Both the position numbers and the translations under genes were made by a program. This document shows, in pieces, positions 13,201 to 20,411 of a DNA stretch of 64,000 nt. Positions within the stretch are counted from its first letter, which is position 1. Every line of letters begins with the position of its first letter. A model generated the notes under the pieces. That model made no database searches and was not told the DNA's origin. It saw only the letters and a program-made list of their open reading frames with translations. Origin of the DNA: Apostichopus japonicus (taxonomy: Eukaryota > Echinodermata > Holothuroidea > Aspidochirotida > Stichopodidae); contig NC_092571.1 in the NCBI RefSeq assembly GCF_037975245.1, positions 2,214,501 through 2,278,500 on the forward strand, given 5' to 3'.

Positions 13201-16200
13201 ATACAGACGTGAGCTTTTTCCCCAAATTTGCAGGTTTCCACCTCTCCATTTCTGTGAAATTCTAACAACAGCGTTACTGTATTTGATCCGTTGTTCGCAT
13301 GATTTTCATTACCTGTGCATTGCATATATCCAACCTGCAGAGGGACACAAAAACTATTATCCTAACACACTGTAGCAAACACAAATTGGAGCCTATACCA
13401 CAATTTTTTCTATGGATTTTCATAGGATTCCCAACATTATTGCAATGATATTTTCTTAAGTTTTCGAAGATTTTCAAATATTTTAGTATCATTAGAGTAG
13501 GGACAACAGAGGAGAAGTGTAGTGCTGTAGCTGCTGAACATTTTACCACATTAAAACTGACCATTGTATAATTTTATGAACAGTGACTTTTAAGTTTGGT
13601 TCTCCATGATCGAAAGAATCAAGTAGGGTGAAAACAACAGGCTGGGCATGTGGCTTCAGTGTGCACATTTTGAGTGTGAAAACATTGCTTTGAGTGTTTT
13701 AATAAATTCAAAATGTTATCTTTAAACCTCTAATTTCTCAGAGCTTCAGGGGGATTTTGACCCCTGGGCCCCAACGGGGGCATTGCCCATGGACCCCACA
13801 AGTGGCCCTAAGGCAGGCCTGTGGACCCCACCTGTAACTGTGTTGCACTGCCTACTCTGACTGACGTCTTCGGCACTAGTATAGTATCACCCACAAAGTT
13901 CAGTGATATTTTCTTACCCCAGGCTCATCCCTGTTAAAAACGTGTCTTTTATTTTAGGTTGGAAGCGAAGCTCTAATGAAAGAATTTGACCGCTTGATCG
14001 AGAAGAGTAAAGCTAACAAAGACACAGATGTATTGTTTGATAAACTGAAGTCAGCCGTTAAGACCAAAGGCCTGGAGAGACATAAATGGCAGACCAATGC
14101 AGTAGACAGTATAGTAAGTAGCAAAAAAACTATCCTTCAAGTCACCTTATGGTCATCAGTTCCTGGTGAAACATGATTTCAGATAATTTATTCATTCCTT
14201 TTCACCTTTAATGGTCTCTTTTTAGACTAGAGGAAAACTTTAGCAATGATATTTCAAATAGTTCGGTTAAGAGTTGCTATTTTGTCTTCTCTAGGTTCCA
14301 CTTCATCCAATATTGTCTTTTATAGTGAATATTAGCGCTGTGTGGTCACTTCTATATGTGTTATGTGTTAAGAATAGAAGCATTTAGAGAGTTTCCTCAA
14401 AAATAATAATAATGCAGTGATAGTAAAGAATAGGGAAGTTTGCGTTTTGCGTATGATGAATAGTGATATTAAAAGTTTCTGGGCAACGATATAATGTCGT
14501 TGGGTATCGAATCCAATGTATTCAAATAATTCTCACATTAAATTTCAGCACTCAAGAAATATTTCAAATGGATCTCAATTCATAAATAATTGCCATCTTG
14601 TTTTGGCAAAAAGTGATTTAGCAAAATCAAAAGGCTGCAATATTGTAGCTTGGTAGTTACTTAAGTAACTTCAAAGTTACATCAGGCTAATAAAAAAGCT
14701 TGCAAGGTTACTTTAGTCTTCTCAGTGTTCCTAATGCATTAATTTTGTCTCAATATTGCATTGCCAGCGAGATATGACTGTCCGTTCATCTTTTCAAATC
14801 TTTTTACTTTAACAGAAAGTTATACAGTTGAATGCGTTAGAAGACCGTTCTGTTCATGACCGCCAACAATGGGATGAAGCTATTAGTTTCATGGAAAAGA
14901 CTCTTCACCAGAGGCTTAAGGAAAGTAAGTCTCAATCAGCTGATTGGATTTGTTTATTACCAGAAATTTAAGTTGTACTTGGTTATTACCAGAAATTGGT
15001 TATTACCAGAAATTTAAGGTGTACTTTGTTAACAACAGGGCAAATTTTTTAATGATTTTCCGGTCATCCAAGAAGACCCAATTTCTCTTAAGACAAACAA
15101 CATCAGCTTTGGAGGTCCTCCGATTTGGAATGAGGAGTTGTTCACACCAACTTCAGATTGCATTTTAAATACTATCATACAGGTGGAAATGGTAAATTGG
15201 TATCACCCTCCATTCACTTTGGAGATACTGAAACAAAACCAAAGTAGTGGTAGCACTATGATTCATCTGAAGAGGAGTTGTAATTACCCAAAGCTGGTGT
15301 TCTATTCAGCAAACCTACACGTCTTTCCTACAGTGTCCATATTAGCCATACCTTACTATATTTGTTTTAAAAAATGTAAGACCTGGTTGCCCCTTATTTC
15401 CACAAAAAGTTTGTCCTGAACAATGTAAAACTTTTTCATCATGATATTAAATATTTTTAACAATTTTTCATTATGATCACAATTTTAATTTAGATTTAAT
15501 TCATGTTTTTTTTTTTTTCCTTTTTTAAATTTTTATATAGCTGAAGCTAAAATCAATGAGCTGAATGGGCCTGGCACCACAGAGAGGTGGATGCACTGGA
15601 AGTCGCTAACCCCTGAACAGGTTCGTATCTTGGATTAAATTTGCGCCCTCTTGGCTACTTTGCCGTAGAATTTGCCGTAGATCTTGTGTGTTAAAAAATT
15701 CCATACAGTCGTTGCATTTGAATGACCTGATTGGGGTATCATCTTACATATAAATGACCTCCAGTGGCAGCTGCATTTGATGGAGTAATTTCTAATCTTA
15801 GTTACTCCAAAAGTTGTTGTTTATTCTTTTCTTGTTGCATGTAAAATGAAAGTACCACAAATTCCTTGTCCTTCCCAGATTAACAGACGACAGACACAGG
15901 AGGAGCTAGAAAAATTACTGCAGTCCGAAGCGGTGAGTACAATTTATTTTTCAGTTCATACCAACATTCAGTAAATTGCAACTTAATGTAAAACTCTGGG
16001 TTTATTCACTTTGCTCATCTATTGCTTGGAACTAATGATCGCAATAATGACAAAACTAATCAACAAAATGAGATGGTCGTCCCTGTTTTGCTGGATTTTT
16101 TTTCAAGAACCATCTTTCTCAGGTTCAGATTACCTCTGAAAGATTTTTAACTGGCATCCTAAGAAGTTTCAAGCGGTGGTCTGAAAACTGACTGCTTCTT

Positions 16201-19200
16201 ACTAGCAGAATTCACTGGAAAGTTATTTTTTGTGAATGCACGGTGACGATTACCCTTTACGAGAAGATTATTCGCATATGTCATGTTAATTATGGGTATA
16301 AGTGTCTTAGATCTAAATATTACAATGATTTTTAATGAAGTATGTTAGACATGCAGTAGTTTTCATGTGTGACAACAATATCCTCTTTCTTATTATTCTT
16401 GGTATTTATTTATATATTTACTTATTTATTTATTTGTTTTATTTATTGTATCAGAAACACCAGCCACAGTTGTCTGCGGATGAGATCACCACCGTGAAGA
16501 AAAATCTGCAGACCAAAGGAGTAGACGTTGAAAATAACTTTGTAAGGATGCTTTAGCAAAAACTCATACTGTTGAAAGTGAAATCAATCATTAGCATCTT
16601 CCCTGTTAATCTTAGTAAAAAAACAAACAAATGGACATCACTTCACCACAGATTCCTTCACAAACGAACAAATCATTGCCTTCTTCAGTGTAAGCAAATG
16701 TGCCAGGAAGAAATAAGAACACATGGCCGTTTACGTTCAGTTGTCTGATGTGAGGCATGAAACTCGAGTTACAACATGCTGTAAATTACAGCATAGGTAT
16801 CCTATATTATTTGCTCTACATCTACGTATTGAGCACTCTTGCAGCAGGAAGTGAACAATTGAATCTTTATATATTTTTTTTTTTTTTTCATTTATTTTAT
16901 TTTGACTACTTTATTCCTTTTATTGCTCAATACGTATCCTAAATTTATACTTCCTTAGATTTTACTCTAGTCCCATGTAAAGTTGTTGGAGATATTTATT
17001 TCTCTAAAATGCTATATAAATATAATTATCATTATTTAGGATGATCTCAAATCAAAATTTGGTTGTACAAAACAAACAGACGATTCGACAAGTGTTAAAC
17101 TTTGTCCTGATTGAGTAACAACTCTTCAGTTGTAACAAACCAAGCACATGAAGCAGCTGTAAAGTCATATATTGTATGTATGTTAATTTCATGTTATTTG
17201 TATCTTAATTGTGCATATTTACCAGCGCAGATAATCAGTGAAACCCAATGGCCTGGTCGACCTTCATGTTCGTTAGTCAGCTGTCATTGCAGGTCATACA
17301 ACTCTGTGGCCTAATATGAAGGTCACCATTTAAAAAAAGTCAGCCCTTTAGGTATTAATTCACATTTTCCATCTTTTTGTTCCTCACGCTGCAGATTCAG
17401 CAAACGTGGCACCCCTTGTACCGTAAACGCTTTCTTCTGAGTTCCCTGTCTCTTGCCAACGAGTGTCGCCGTGGATTCTACCATTATCAACGGGATCTAA
17501 ATGATGATTCAGGAGTGAGTACAAACTGAAAAATGAAAAATATTATTTTCAATCAAAGAATTATTCAAAGATTCAAAGATGCAATTCCCACCCTATTAAG
17601 CCAGATGTGTCTATGGGACCCACTTTATGTGGGGAAACCTGTTGAAGGACAATTGCAAGCACAGAATTGACTTTGATATACATAAAAGCAACTTTACTTT
17701 AGAAAAGTTCGCATTTCAAAACAAACTATCTACCTTTCTTTCTTTTTATGTGGTAATTTCTTCTTCATTAATCCGTAATTCATAACTGTGAAAAATGTCA
17801 ACAGGCTTCGCAGTATGTAACATTTTATGTGTTTGAATGTCTGGTTGAGTTCGCTGCATCCTACTGTTAATGTGTTTTGGGCTGCTCTATTTCCCCCACG
17901 TGTCCATCAGTAGTAAATGGTGTTGTGTTGTGATTGCTGTATGAAAATGTAAGTCTCACTCCAGCTGGCAGATTAAAGAGAATTTGACATACACCAAAAC
18001 AACATGCAAAGTGTGAGTATCTTGTAAGTGAGATACACGGTTACTGCGCATTACCTCCACAAATCAGAAACCTTTGATCTTTTTGTTTGTTTGTTTGTTT
18101 TTTGAGGCAGTTTTTCAAAGAACTAGGGTTGACCATGAAATTGACCCCATTCTGACAACAAGGATGGTTATTTGTTGGGCGATAAAGGTGGAAGGTACCC
18201 TTGCTGTGTTTTACCACTGTTCAAAGATGAAGGTCTCAAAAAGTCATATCCCTTCATCCTGACTTGTCATGGTAGATGGAAACTATCTGAAAAGAAATGG
18301 ACCGCAGACACCCATGTCCTTACTATTTTAACCTAAAACTTGCTCAAATTTGTTTTTTTGTGTTTTTGGGTCGGTCAGATTCCAGTTTTTATTGAGCAGA
18401 CTATTAATGCTATGTATGATAAAATGTCCATGGACATTCCTCTGATTTCATATACCATCCCAGATTATAAAAAATGCCCTTGGAAGTGTCCCTGTTTTTC
18501 ATGCATTGTCCCCAGGACATTATAAGTGTTCCCAACACTATCACAAATTATTTTATGGCCCTGGAAGATTTACATTTATCCCATTCAGCCTTTACATACA
18601 TAGGAACAGGTTGAATGTAAGTTGTAACCATTTGCAACTATGAATATGAAGTTTATTCACTGAACCGCTAAGTTACCTTTAGATGTACTGTACAGTACAG
18701 TACAGATACTATCCCCCACCCATCCCCTTCCCCACTGCTATCAACTGGGGAGGTCAACATCGATGTATCATGACCATGTTAGATTATGCTAAAGTGATGA
18801 ATATTCATAAATAATCTTAATATTGTTTTGCCAGGTGGATTGCAATGATGTTGTACTCTTTTGGAGGATTCATCGCATGGTGCAGCTGACTAGTAACGTT
18901 TTAAGACAACAAATCATGAATACTGAAGGTATGGATGTATTTTACATTGGTGTAGTGTGTTGTAACTCTTGTCACATGATTGAGAGAGGGGGAGTTTTCT
19001 TGTTTCTATTGCCCAGAGCAAGTTCCTCATGCATTGATATTCTCATTGCAAACATCTCCCAGCATCACTACCCCCAGTGCCCTGAACTAACAGTACCTCA
19101 CTGCCAATGTGATTGGAGCTTCAACCTAACAGTTACTAATTGGTTTAAATCGAATTCTAGCCAAAGAAATTTGTTTTCGTTGCCAGCAAATCATTTCCCT

Positions 19201-19861
19201 CTTTTCCCTGATGTCACGCATTCAAATCTCATTCTAGCCAAGTATTTTCTTTAGTCTGTGCAAGTTGTATATATTGTCGCAGTCAAGCATCTGTTCTTGA
19301 TTTTCATGTAGTTGTAATATTACACTATGGATGGCTCTTGCATCAGATTGAGTATAACAAATGAACATAGACTTTATATCATAGAATCTTAAGACCGCTG
19401 CATACTGGCCAACTGAGTGCAAACCGCCAAAACGAAACAGTTGTTTCAGGGAAAATTGTAGTTATTTTGACAGTATGCTTAAGGCTAGGATTGGTCAAGA
19501 TATTGCCAGTTTATATTGACATTAGGAAATGTTTGAAAGTTATCAAATTTTTAAACACATTTCTGTTTACGTTAAACTAGTGGGACACACAGTTTTGTGT
19601 GTTTCATGATAAATTACCTGAGAATTAGTAGTAGACGAATGATTGCTTTCATATACTCGGTTGCTCGTCTAAAGATTGAACGTCAGAAAACTCCTGAAAA
19701 CATGTTCTAAAAAACTTTGAAACTTTGTTTTCTTTTGGATGAACAAATAGCTCGCAGATTGGAGAAAGAAGTGAAACAGATCATGGAGGATATTAGTGAT
19801 GATAGAGGAGTGTTGGAGGAATTACTAACAGGAAGGAGGGTTGACCTGGCAGAAGAACTGA
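1204..19861 (+). CDS. OPA1: OPA1, mitochondrial dynamin-like GTPase (19 exons, both gene ends missing)
   Basis: Spliced gene for OPA1, the dynamin-family GTPase that fuses the inner mitochondrial membrane and shapes cristae. I assembled it by reading exons between GT-AG junctions and matching the order of segments to human OPA1 from memory. The 19 exons sum to 1,759 nt (586 codons plus 1 nt), with every junction phase consistent and no stop. Visible landmarks in order: GTPase G3 motif DLPG (exon at 1748), G4 motif TKVD (3966), GYFAVVTGK (4446), the [15 protein letters not shown] segment leading into the stalk (6670), [10 protein letters not shown] (7502), IKLKQW (12923), NALEDRS (14816), the paddle (15541-17514), [10 protein letters not shown] (18835) and the C-terminal helix with [13 protein letters not shown] (19751). 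The P-loop and switch I exons, the transmembrane segment and the targeting peptide must lie upstream. The final roughly 20 residues known in vertebrate OPA1 lie in an exon I could not fix. Identity as OPA1 is close to certain. Confidence 0.97.
1748..1819 (+). CDS. OPA1: OPA1 exon with G3 motif DLPG
   Basis: 72 nt, phase 0 to 0. Encodes [13 protein letters not shown] followed by [14 protein letters not shown] is the GTPase G3 motif that contacts the gamma phosphate and Mg2+. A long pyrimidine tract (about 1680-1747) precedes it. The donor gtaaga begins a tandem repeat array. Confidence 0.97.
1820..3041 (+). repeat. Minisatellite array, about 9 units of 122-154 bp
   Basis: Units share the core sequence TCGCTCATTACCTGCATAGG, a TACACATGTATGCTAAATGC block, a block ending CCTACACCTGCAGGAGA, a variable TG-rich stretch, AAGTCCATGGAGTAAGATTT and TTTATCATCAACGTTGG. 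The GGATACACA anchor recurs at about 1872, 2026, 2167, 2298, 2439, 2561, 2693, 2818 and 2943. The array begins at the OPA1 5' splice site at 1820, so most units repeat a GTAAGA splice-donor look-alike. ORFs read through the array are by-products of the repeat. Confidence 0.92.
3384..3483 (+). CDS. OPA1: OPA1 exon (switch II region)
   Basis: 100 nt, phase 0 in, phase 1 out. Encodes [19 protein letters not shown] and then [23 protein letters not shown] is strongly conserved in OPA1 and Mgm1. Acceptor tcttag, donor gtaagg. Confidence 0.97.
3650..3825. repeat. Dispersed repeat copy, family A
   Basis: Contains TTATCCTAACACACTGTA, then GGAGCCTATACCGCAATTTT and CCAGGCTCATCCCTGT. A second, more degraded copy occurs at about 13340-13425, with its CCAGGCTCATCCCTGT end at 13919. 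Function and class unknown. Confidence 0.6.
3966..4096 (+). CDS. OPA1: OPA1 exon with G4 motif TKVD
   Basis: 131 nt, phase 1 in, phase 0 out. Encodes [15 protein letters not shown] and [17 protein letters not shown] is the guanine-specificity motif of the GTPase. Acceptor cacag, donor gtgaga. Confidence 0.97.
4097..4445. other. Intron, nothing recognised
   Basis: 349-bp OPA1 intron without repeats or conserved features visible to me. Confidence 0.6.
4446..4518 (+). CDS. OPA1: OPA1 exon (end of GTPase domain)
   Basis: 73 nt, phase 0 in, phase 1 out. Encodes [16 protein letters not shown] and then YFAVVTGK, the stretch that follows G4 in OPA1. Donor gtatac. Confidence 0.96.
4519..4949. other. 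Intron, nothing recognised
   Basis: 431-bp AT-rich OPA1 intron; short A and T runs only. Confidence 0.6.
4950..5022 (+). CDS. OPA1: OPA1 exon
   Basis: 73 nt, phase 1 in, phase 2 out. Encodes [18 protein letters not shown] and RNSQLFK, corresponding to human GNSSESIEAIREYEEEFF. Acceptor aatag, donor gtaagt. Confidence 0.96.
5303..5400 (-). mobile_element. Non-LTR retrotransposon-like 3' tail, antisense
   Basis: Read on the minus strand it ends in AAAGCGCTATATAAG, then AATAAATT and an (ATT)n run. This arrangement (a GCGCT-TATAA motif then ATT repeats) resembles the 3' ends of CR1/L2-type LINEs and related SINEs. The length of the insertion further right (to about 5950) is unclear. Confidence 0.45.
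5996..6312 (+). mobile_element. 5'-truncated non-LTR retrotransposon, ORF2 C-terminus
   Basis: Encodes 83 residues with [30 protein letters not shown] and [11 protein letters not shown] up to a stop at 6247. This pattern (GDxAFxxxxPKLWNxLP and then a Lys/Phe-rich end) is the usual C-terminal end of LINE reverse transcriptase polyproteins in animals. It is followed by TTTAGCGCTTTATAAG and (ATT)n at about 6278-6312, the expected 3' tail. Everything upstream, including the polymerase, is missing, as is typical of 5' truncation. It sits in an OPA1 intron in sense orientation. Confidence 0.75.
6670..6785 (+). CDS. OPA1: OPA1 exon (G domain to stalk transition)
   Basis: 116 nt, phase 2 in, phase 1 out. 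Encodes [16 protein letters not shown] and then [17 protein letters not shown], the latter nearly identical to human OPA1. Acceptor aatag, donor gtaaga. Confidence 0.97.
6786..7501. other. Intron, nothing recognised
   Basis: 716-bp OPA1 intron; AT-rich, no repeat or ORF of note. Confidence 0.6.
7502..7566 (+). CDS. OPA1: OPA1 exon (stalk)
   Basis: 65 nt, phase 1 in, phase 0 out. Encodes [20 protein letters not shown] plus DR, matching human [20 protein letters not shown]. Acceptor cacag, donor gtaagt. Confidence 0.97.
7567..8059. other. Intron, nothing recognised
   Basis: 493-bp OPA1 intron; T-rich 3' end ahead of the acceptor. Confidence 0.6.
8060..8136 (+). CDS. OPA1: OPA1 exon (stalk)
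   Basis: 77 nt, phase 0 in, phase 2 out. Encodes [19 protein letters not shown] and ITAKHW, matching human NELFEKAKNEILDEVISLS. Acceptor accag, donor gtaagt. Confidence 0.96.
8878..9224. mobile_element. MITE with 6-bp target duplication, copy 1 (347 bp)
   Basis: Starts CAGGGATGTGCC and ends in a diverged inverse (CACATCACTA). Flanking hexamers CCACTG (8872-8877) and CCGCTG (9225-9230) match 5 of 6. The interior shares GGGCGG/CCGCCCAGCACT blocks, TCTAAAATCCCGACATTCCT and GTGATCAGTATACC with the copy at 23756. A CAGGG start fits hAT-type ends, some groups of which use 5- or 6-bp duplications. Confidence 0.8.
9264..9309 (+). repeat. Tandem duplication, 2 x 23 bp
   Basis: Two adjacent 23-bp units beginning ATCCTGCAGGCAG and ending GCATCGG, differing at one base. 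Located just right of the MITE at 8878-9224. Confidence 0.85.
9923..10015 (+). CDS. OPA1: OPA1 exon (stalk)
   Basis: 93 nt, phase 2 in and out. Encodes [19 protein letters not shown] and [12 protein letters not shown], comparable to human [20 protein letters not shown]. Acceptor tttcag, donor gtaggt. It follows a 1.8-kb intron that contains a MITE. Confidence 0.95.
11038..11442 (+). other. Unknown 134-codon ORF inside an OPA1 intron
   Basis: Open from an ATG at 11038 to a stop at 11440-11442; a second ATG ([10 protein letters not shown]) lies 13 codons in, just after a tttctttag/TGTG acceptor-like site. The composition is balanced and protein-like ([16 protein letters not shown], then [14 protein letters not shown], then [19 protein letters not shown]), unlike the low-complexity ORFs nearby. 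I do not recognise the family and see no signal peptide or membrane segment. It could be a remnant of a transposon gene, an exon of a nested gene, or chance. Confidence 0.3.
11450..11790 (-). repeat. Dispersed repeat copy, family B
   Basis: On the minus strand it contains ATTAATTGGTATC, AAAGCTGGTGTTCTAG and GACAACCAAATTTGCTGTT. The same blocks in the same order occur at 15180-15420 and 37860-38125 on the + strand, so this is a family of at least three copies. Ends are not defined. Confidence 0.65.
12154..12574. mobile_element. Possible inverted-repeat element, family C (421 bp)
   Basis: The left end GGGGCTCTCCA with AGAGGGTGC behind it faces a right end with GCGCCCTC and TGGAGAGCTCCC. The inverse match is imperfect and interrupted. 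A related right end, ATCGCCCTCTATTAAAG then GGAGAGCCCC, occurs alone at 30920-30955. No clear target duplication. Confidence 0.4.
12923..12995 (+). CDS. OPA1: OPA1 exon (stalk)
   Basis: 73 nt, phase 2 in, phase 0 out. The only frame that joins the neighbouring exons gives [20 protein letters not shown] and TSVE, matching human [21 protein letters not shown] longer ATG ORF here (12785-13051) is in a different frame and is not coding. Confidence 0.95.
13335..13430. repeat. Dispersed repeat copy, family A
   Basis: Shares CTATTATCCTAACACACTG and GGAGCCTATACCACAATTTT with the copy at 3650-3825. The CCAGGCTCATCCCTGT end reappears at 13919-13934, possibly split by the insertion of other sequence, including a GGGGG/CCCC-rich repeat at 13739-13850. 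Confidence 0.55.
13739..13850. repeat. GGGGGATTTTGACCCC-type GC-rich repeat
   Basis: Alternating short GC-rich inverted pieces (CAGGGGGATTTTGACCCCTG, then CAACGGGGGCATTGCCCATG, then GTGGACCCCACCTG) in otherwise AT-rich DNA. This is typical of a repeat abundant in marine invertebrate genomes. Class not determined. Confidence 0.45.
13958..14113 (+). CDS. OPA1: OPA1 exon (stalk)
   Basis: 156 nt, phase 0 to 0, the longest exon here. Encodes [17 protein letters not shown], then [12 protein letters not shown] and ERHKW. It aligns to human WETLQEEFSRFM, DDIFDKLKEAVK and KRHKW. Acceptor ttttag, donor gtaagt. Confidence 0.95.
14114..14815. other. Intron, nothing recognised
   Basis: 702-bp OPA1 intron, AT-rich. 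Confidence 0.6.
14816..14924 (+). CDS. OPA1: OPA1 exon (stalk to paddle)
   Basis: 109 nt, phase 0 in, phase 1 out. Encodes [20 protein letters not shown] and [15 protein letters not shown], matching human [20 protein letters not shown]. Acceptor aacag, donor gtaagt. Confidence 0.97.
14952..15027 (+). repeat. Imperfect 3-unit tandem repeat
   Basis: TTATTACCAGAAATT occurs three times (about 14954, 14983 and 15000), the first and last followed by TAAGTTGTACTT or TAAGGTGTACTT. It lies in the intron before the paddle exon. Confidence 0.8.
15180..15420 (+). repeat. Dispersed repeat copy, family B
   Basis: AAATTGGTATCACCCTCCAT, CCAAAGCTGGTGTTCTA and CAGCAAACCTACACGTC align with copies at 11450-11790 (inverse) and 37860-38125. 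Confidence 0.65.
15541..15620 (+). CDS. OPA1: OPA1 exon (paddle, membrane-contact loop)
   Basis: 80 nt, phase 1 in, phase 0 out. Encodes [19 protein letters not shown] and then KSLTPEQ. It corresponds to human ENMVGPDWKKRWLYWKN, the Trp/basic loop known to insert into cardiolipin membranes. The first Trp and both Lys of the human loop are not kept; the RW..W part is. Confidence 0.93.
15879..15932 (+). CDS. OPA1: OPA1 exon (paddle)
   Basis: 54 nt, phase 0 to 0. Encodes [18 protein letters not shown], matching human ETKNELEKMLKC in position. Acceptor cccag, donor gtgagt. Confidence 0.92.
15933..16454. other. Intron, nothing but simple repeat
   Basis: 522-bp intron; only a TTTATT-rich stretch at its 3' end. 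Confidence 0.6.
16455..16541 (+). CDS. OPA1: OPA1 exon (paddle)
   Basis: 87 nt, phase 0 to 0. Encodes [19 protein letters not shown] and [10 protein letters not shown], matching human [20 protein letters not shown]. The acceptor is preceded by a TATT-rich simple repeat (about 16390-16450). Confidence 0.96.
16542..17394. other. Intron, nothing recognised
   Basis: 853-bp OPA1 intron; a T run at about 16873-16889 and no repeat of note. Confidence 0.6.
17395..17514 (+). CDS. OPA1: OPA1 exon (paddle to stalk return)
   Basis: 120 nt, phase 0 to 0. Encodes [20 protein letters not shown] and then [17 protein letters not shown], matching human DTWHQVYRRHFL and CRRGFYYYQR. Where human has two cysteines (HCNLCRR), only the second is kept (ANECRR). 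Confidence 0.97.
17515..18834. other. Intron, short GTACA repeat only
   Basis: 1.3-kb OPA1 intron. A small palindromic TGTACAGTACAGTACAG repeat lies at about 18683-18706. Otherwise nothing recognised. Confidence 0.6.
18835..18928 (+). CDS. OPA1: OPA1 exon (stalk, GED-like)
   Basis: 94 nt, phase 0 in, phase 1 out. Encodes [15 protein letters not shown] and [13 protein letters not shown], nearly the same as human [14 protein letters not shown] and TANTLRQQLTNTE. Acceptor gccag, donor gtatgg. Confidence 0.97.
18929..19750. other. Intron, nothing recognised
   Basis: 822-bp OPA1 intron. The 143-codon ORF starting at 18823 is exon 18835-18928 plus read-through and is not a separate gene. Confidence 0.6.
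19751..19861 (+). CDS. OPA1: OPA1 exon (C-terminal helix, last one identified)
   Basis: 111 nt, phase 1 in, phase 1 out. Encodes [18 protein letters not shown] and [13 protein letters not shown], matching human VRRLEKNVKEVLEDFAED and LLTGKRVQLAEDL. The donor A/gtaagt is near consensus. Reading through it would add 34 unconserved residues before a stop at 19965, so an additional coding exon is expected. Confidence 0.95.
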
Positions 19862-20243
19862 GTAAGTACAATCATCCTTTACTTTTGATCAGGTCTTTCT
19901 CTCCAGCAGAACCAGATATGACAAATTATAGTACGGGGCAAGCTCCATCAGTGACTGGTACTTGAGAATGATGAATATAAACATCACTATTCCGAAAATG
20001 GAAGACATTCCTTTTTGCCCCCCCCCCCCTTCTTCTACAGCTCAACCCACACCACACTTGTTTATCTTCATTGCACACACAATGAGTAAAAGTGTTGTGG
20101 AATCTTAGTCGATACAGTATCGAACCTTCGGATCACAGCGAAAGAGTCGTTTCTTTGTTTCACTTTTATGTTGCATACGAAAAGGCAGATTTCAAGCGAG
20201 AGTAAAGACAAAGTTTTGTTGTGTTAGTTCCTTCCAATATTAG

Positions 20244-20411
20244 AAGAAGAGGTGAAAGTTGATAGTTCCACAACCTCCCAGCTATTCCTGGATGAAAACT
20301 GTATCAGGAGGAAGGCAAAGCTTCCCCTCGTAGATTGTCATAGTTTTATCGTTAAGCTAACACTGACCGAATCGGTTACGTTTGAAAGATGTAAGACGGT
20401 TTCCTGTTGAG
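20244..20411 (+). other. Candidate terminal OPA1 exon (weak)
   Basis: After an attag acceptor, the frame required by the phase-1 donor at 19862 stays open for 55 codons (KEEVKVDSS at the start) and ends at a TGA at 20409-20411. It is the nearest open candidate downstream. The sequence does not resemble the known OPA1 tail (KKVREIQEKLDAFIEALHQ), so this may equally be intron or UTR. Confidence 0.15.

Noticed and set aside
14501-14520. GGGTATCGAATCC resembling a tRNA B box
   Set aside because: No A box or cloverleaf could be placed around it.
18823-19254. 143-codon ORF as a separate gene
   Set aside because: Its first third is an OPA1 exon; the rest is intron read past a donor at 18929.
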